NCBI GenBank assembly: GCA_018712265.1
Contig: DVHF01000102.1
Span: 1-60,941 of the forward strand
Length of the DNA stretch: 60,941 nucleotides
Origin: Candidatus Gallacutalibacter pullicola
GTDB lineage: Bacteria > Bacillota > Clostridia > Oscillospirales > Acutalibacteraceae
Direction: 5' to 3'
Position numbers and translations under genes: made by a program. Positions 59,888-60,941 of the stretch are shown here, in pieces (the first letter of the stretch is position 1; each line of letters starts with the position of its first letter). The notes beneath the pieces were generated by a model. It did no database searches. It was not told the DNA's origin and saw only the letters and a program-made list of their open reading frames with translations.

Positions 59888-60340
59888 TTACAGTTTCTTG
59901 CGCAGATAGATCATATCCACCAGCTGAATCCCATCTTCATATATGGGATGGTCATAATGATCGATAAAAAAATTCTTCACGACATGGGAACGATGAAAAC
60001 CGCACTTTTCGTAAAAGGGAATTGTCAGCGGACTGTCACCTGTCCCTGCCTGCAAAACCGAATATCTGCCCCTGTATGTTTCGGAAATAAACTCGATGAG
60101 GGCTTTTCCATACCCTTTTCCCTGACAATCTGGCTCTGTCGCTATATTCTTGATTTCAAGGATCCCGTTCCCCTCGTCTGTGACGACACACTCGCTTTTC
60201 ACACTGCCGCCGTCCAGAAGCACATACATCGTTCCTCTTTCCAGATAGCGGTCTATCATTTCCTCCTGTTCGTCGCCCAACAGCAGCAGGGAAAGATATT
60301 GCTTTTTATGGTTCCTGACTTCTTTTATTTCCACAGCCAT
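59888..60340 (-). CDS. GNAT-family N-acetyltransferase
   Basis: This 150-aa acetyltransferase has the acetyl-CoA motif IKNIATEPDCQGKGYGKALI and the second motif YEKCGFHRSHVVKNFF. The short N-terminal part MAVEIKEVRNHKKQYLSLLL resembles small clostridial GNATs that act on unknown amines. ATG 60340 is seven bases after GGAGGGA. AT-rich codon use, unlike the GC-rich genes to its left, is shared with the next gene, 18 bases upstream on the same strand. Both seem to form one transferred unit. Confidence 0.86.
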   Translation of the reverse strand: MAVEIKEVRNHKKQYLSLLLLGDEQEEMIDRYLERGTMYVLLDGGSVKSECVVTDEGNGILEIKNIATEPDCQGKGYGKALIEFISETYRGRYSVLQAGTGDSPLTIPFYEKCGFHRSHVVKNFFIDHYDHPIYEDGIQLVDMIYLRKKL

Positions 60341-60358
60341 CCCTCCGGAGATTTTGAT

Positions 60359-60826
60359 TTATACCTGTTTTTGCATAATATCATAGCACAAAAAGTCACC
60401 GCCCGCTGTGGGGATGATTTGGAATTCCGTGCTTCTGTACCCTCTTTTGAGATACATCTTTTTTGCTGGCAGCGAAGCGTCCAGCAAAATTTTGGAATAC
60501 CGGCCTGCGATTGCTTCTTCCGCAAAATCAAGCATTTCTCTGCCATATCCCATTCTCTGACAGGGTGGAAGCACAAAAAGCCTGCATATTTCATTTTCCT
60601 TTATCGTAACTGTACCAACAGCGTTTTTCGATATATCAAAGCAAAGAAAGACTCTGTTCTTTTTGATATCCTTCAAAATTTGATCCTGATGATGGTGTGC
60701 AAGAAAAAATTCCACTGCACCTTTCGGATAGTAGTGGGGATAAATTTCAGAGATTGTCATCTCCGCAATATTTTTGACTGTGTCTAAATCCGGTAATTCA
60801 GCTTGTCTTATGCTCAGTATCTCCAT
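60359..60826 (-). CDS. GNAT-family N-acetyltransferase
   Basis: This 155-aa acetyltransferase starts at ATG 60826 (EILSIRQAELPDLDTVKNIA). The open frame further upstream (to 60928) lacks the GNAT pattern. Motif A is ICRLFVLPPCQRMGYGREML, motif B is LDASLPAKKMYLKRGYRSTE, and the terminal GGDFLCYDIMQKQV gives the last strand. It lies 18 bases before the next GNAT gene on the minus strand, so the two form a tandem pair. It is AT-rich like its neighbour. Substrate unknown. About 115 bases remain to the window end with no supported gene. Confidence 0.86.
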   Translation of the reverse strand: MEILSIRQAELPDLDTVKNIAEMTISEIYPHYYPKGAVEFFLAHHHQDQILKDIKKNRVFLCFDISKNAVGTVTIKENEICRLFVLPPCQRMGYGREMLDFAEEAIAGRYSKILLDASLPAKKMYLKRGYRSTEFQIIPTAGGDFLCYDIMQKQV

Positions 60827-60941
60827 AAAATCCGAGCTTCTCCAGAACGTACGGAAAAGCCAAAAATACCGAAAAATCCACTGAAAGGAACCAAAAGCAG
60901 ATGGAAACAGATTTGTTTGAGTTTGCATACATACCTGATTG

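Overview
The window looks like chromosomal DNA of a strictly anaerobic, fairly GC-rich member of the Clostridia, most likely Oscillospirales (the old Ruminococcaceae). The signs are strong AGGAGG ribosome binding sites, many TTG/GTG starts, two T-box leaders, an Rnf ferredoxin:NAD complex, a class III fructose-1,6-bisphosphatase, a 2-hydroxyacyl-CoA dehydratase/activase pair and an OadG-type decarboxylase subunit. I see no rRNA, tRNA, phage genes, transposase or CRISPR array.

Layout. 0-2.7 kb: end of a Na+-decarboxylase operon (minus), then an AraC regulator, a DUF1836 protein and a 58-aa DUF6440 protein. 2.9-7.0 kb (minus): a predicted tryptophan ABC transporter (trpXYZ) followed by cysK, behind a Trp-specific T-box with a clear promoter. 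7.1-15.5 kb: a cytidylate-kinase-like protein, ApbE flavin transferase, a NusG-II protein, a Gx-type transporter and the complete rnfCDGEAB operon. 15.6-21.4 kb: a frameshifted MerR/membrane regulator behind a 19-bp-spacer promoter, then the activase/dehydratase pair. 21.9-30.4 kb: housekeeping genes (beta-CASP MBL protein, fbp, exoA, cyclophilin, aldose epimerase, PH-domain protein). 30.7-36.9 kb: a polyamine operon (arginine decarboxylase type, speE, speB, carboxyspermidine dehydrogenase and decarboxylase). 37-41.3 kb (minus): a GIY-YIG protein, thioesterase, cysS, and cysE under a Cys T-box. 41.4-48.9 kb: MATE pump, trxB, a lipoprotein divergent from a two-component system plus PepSY protein, and TspO. 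49-60.9 kb: GH38 alpha-mannosidase, FAD oxidoreductase, a glyoxylate-carboligase-like enzyme divergent from an IclR-LarA-PdxA2 cluster, and two AT-rich GNATs.

The most unusual content is not protein-coding. At least three families of GC-rich, multi-hairpin repeats (called A, B and C here) sit directly behind stop codons, nearly always in the sense orientation of the preceding gene. Their stems differ in sequence between copies but stay paired, while the linker sequences are conserved. That is the signature of selection or copying at the RNA-structure level. In several cases the repeat supplies the last codons and the stop of the upstream gene (ApbE and RnfB both end in GALPQT). Two C copies form a long inverted repeat around the cysS segment. 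I do not recognise these families.

Functional links. ApbE would flavinylate RnfG and RnfD. The two T-boxes tie tryptophan uptake plus cysK to Trp-tRNA, and cysE to Cys-tRNA. The polyamine operon combines an arginine/agmatine entry with the carboxyspermidine branch and an aminopropyltransferase, but has no AdoMet decarboxylase locally. The right end looks like an inducible 2-hydroxyacid catabolic locus.
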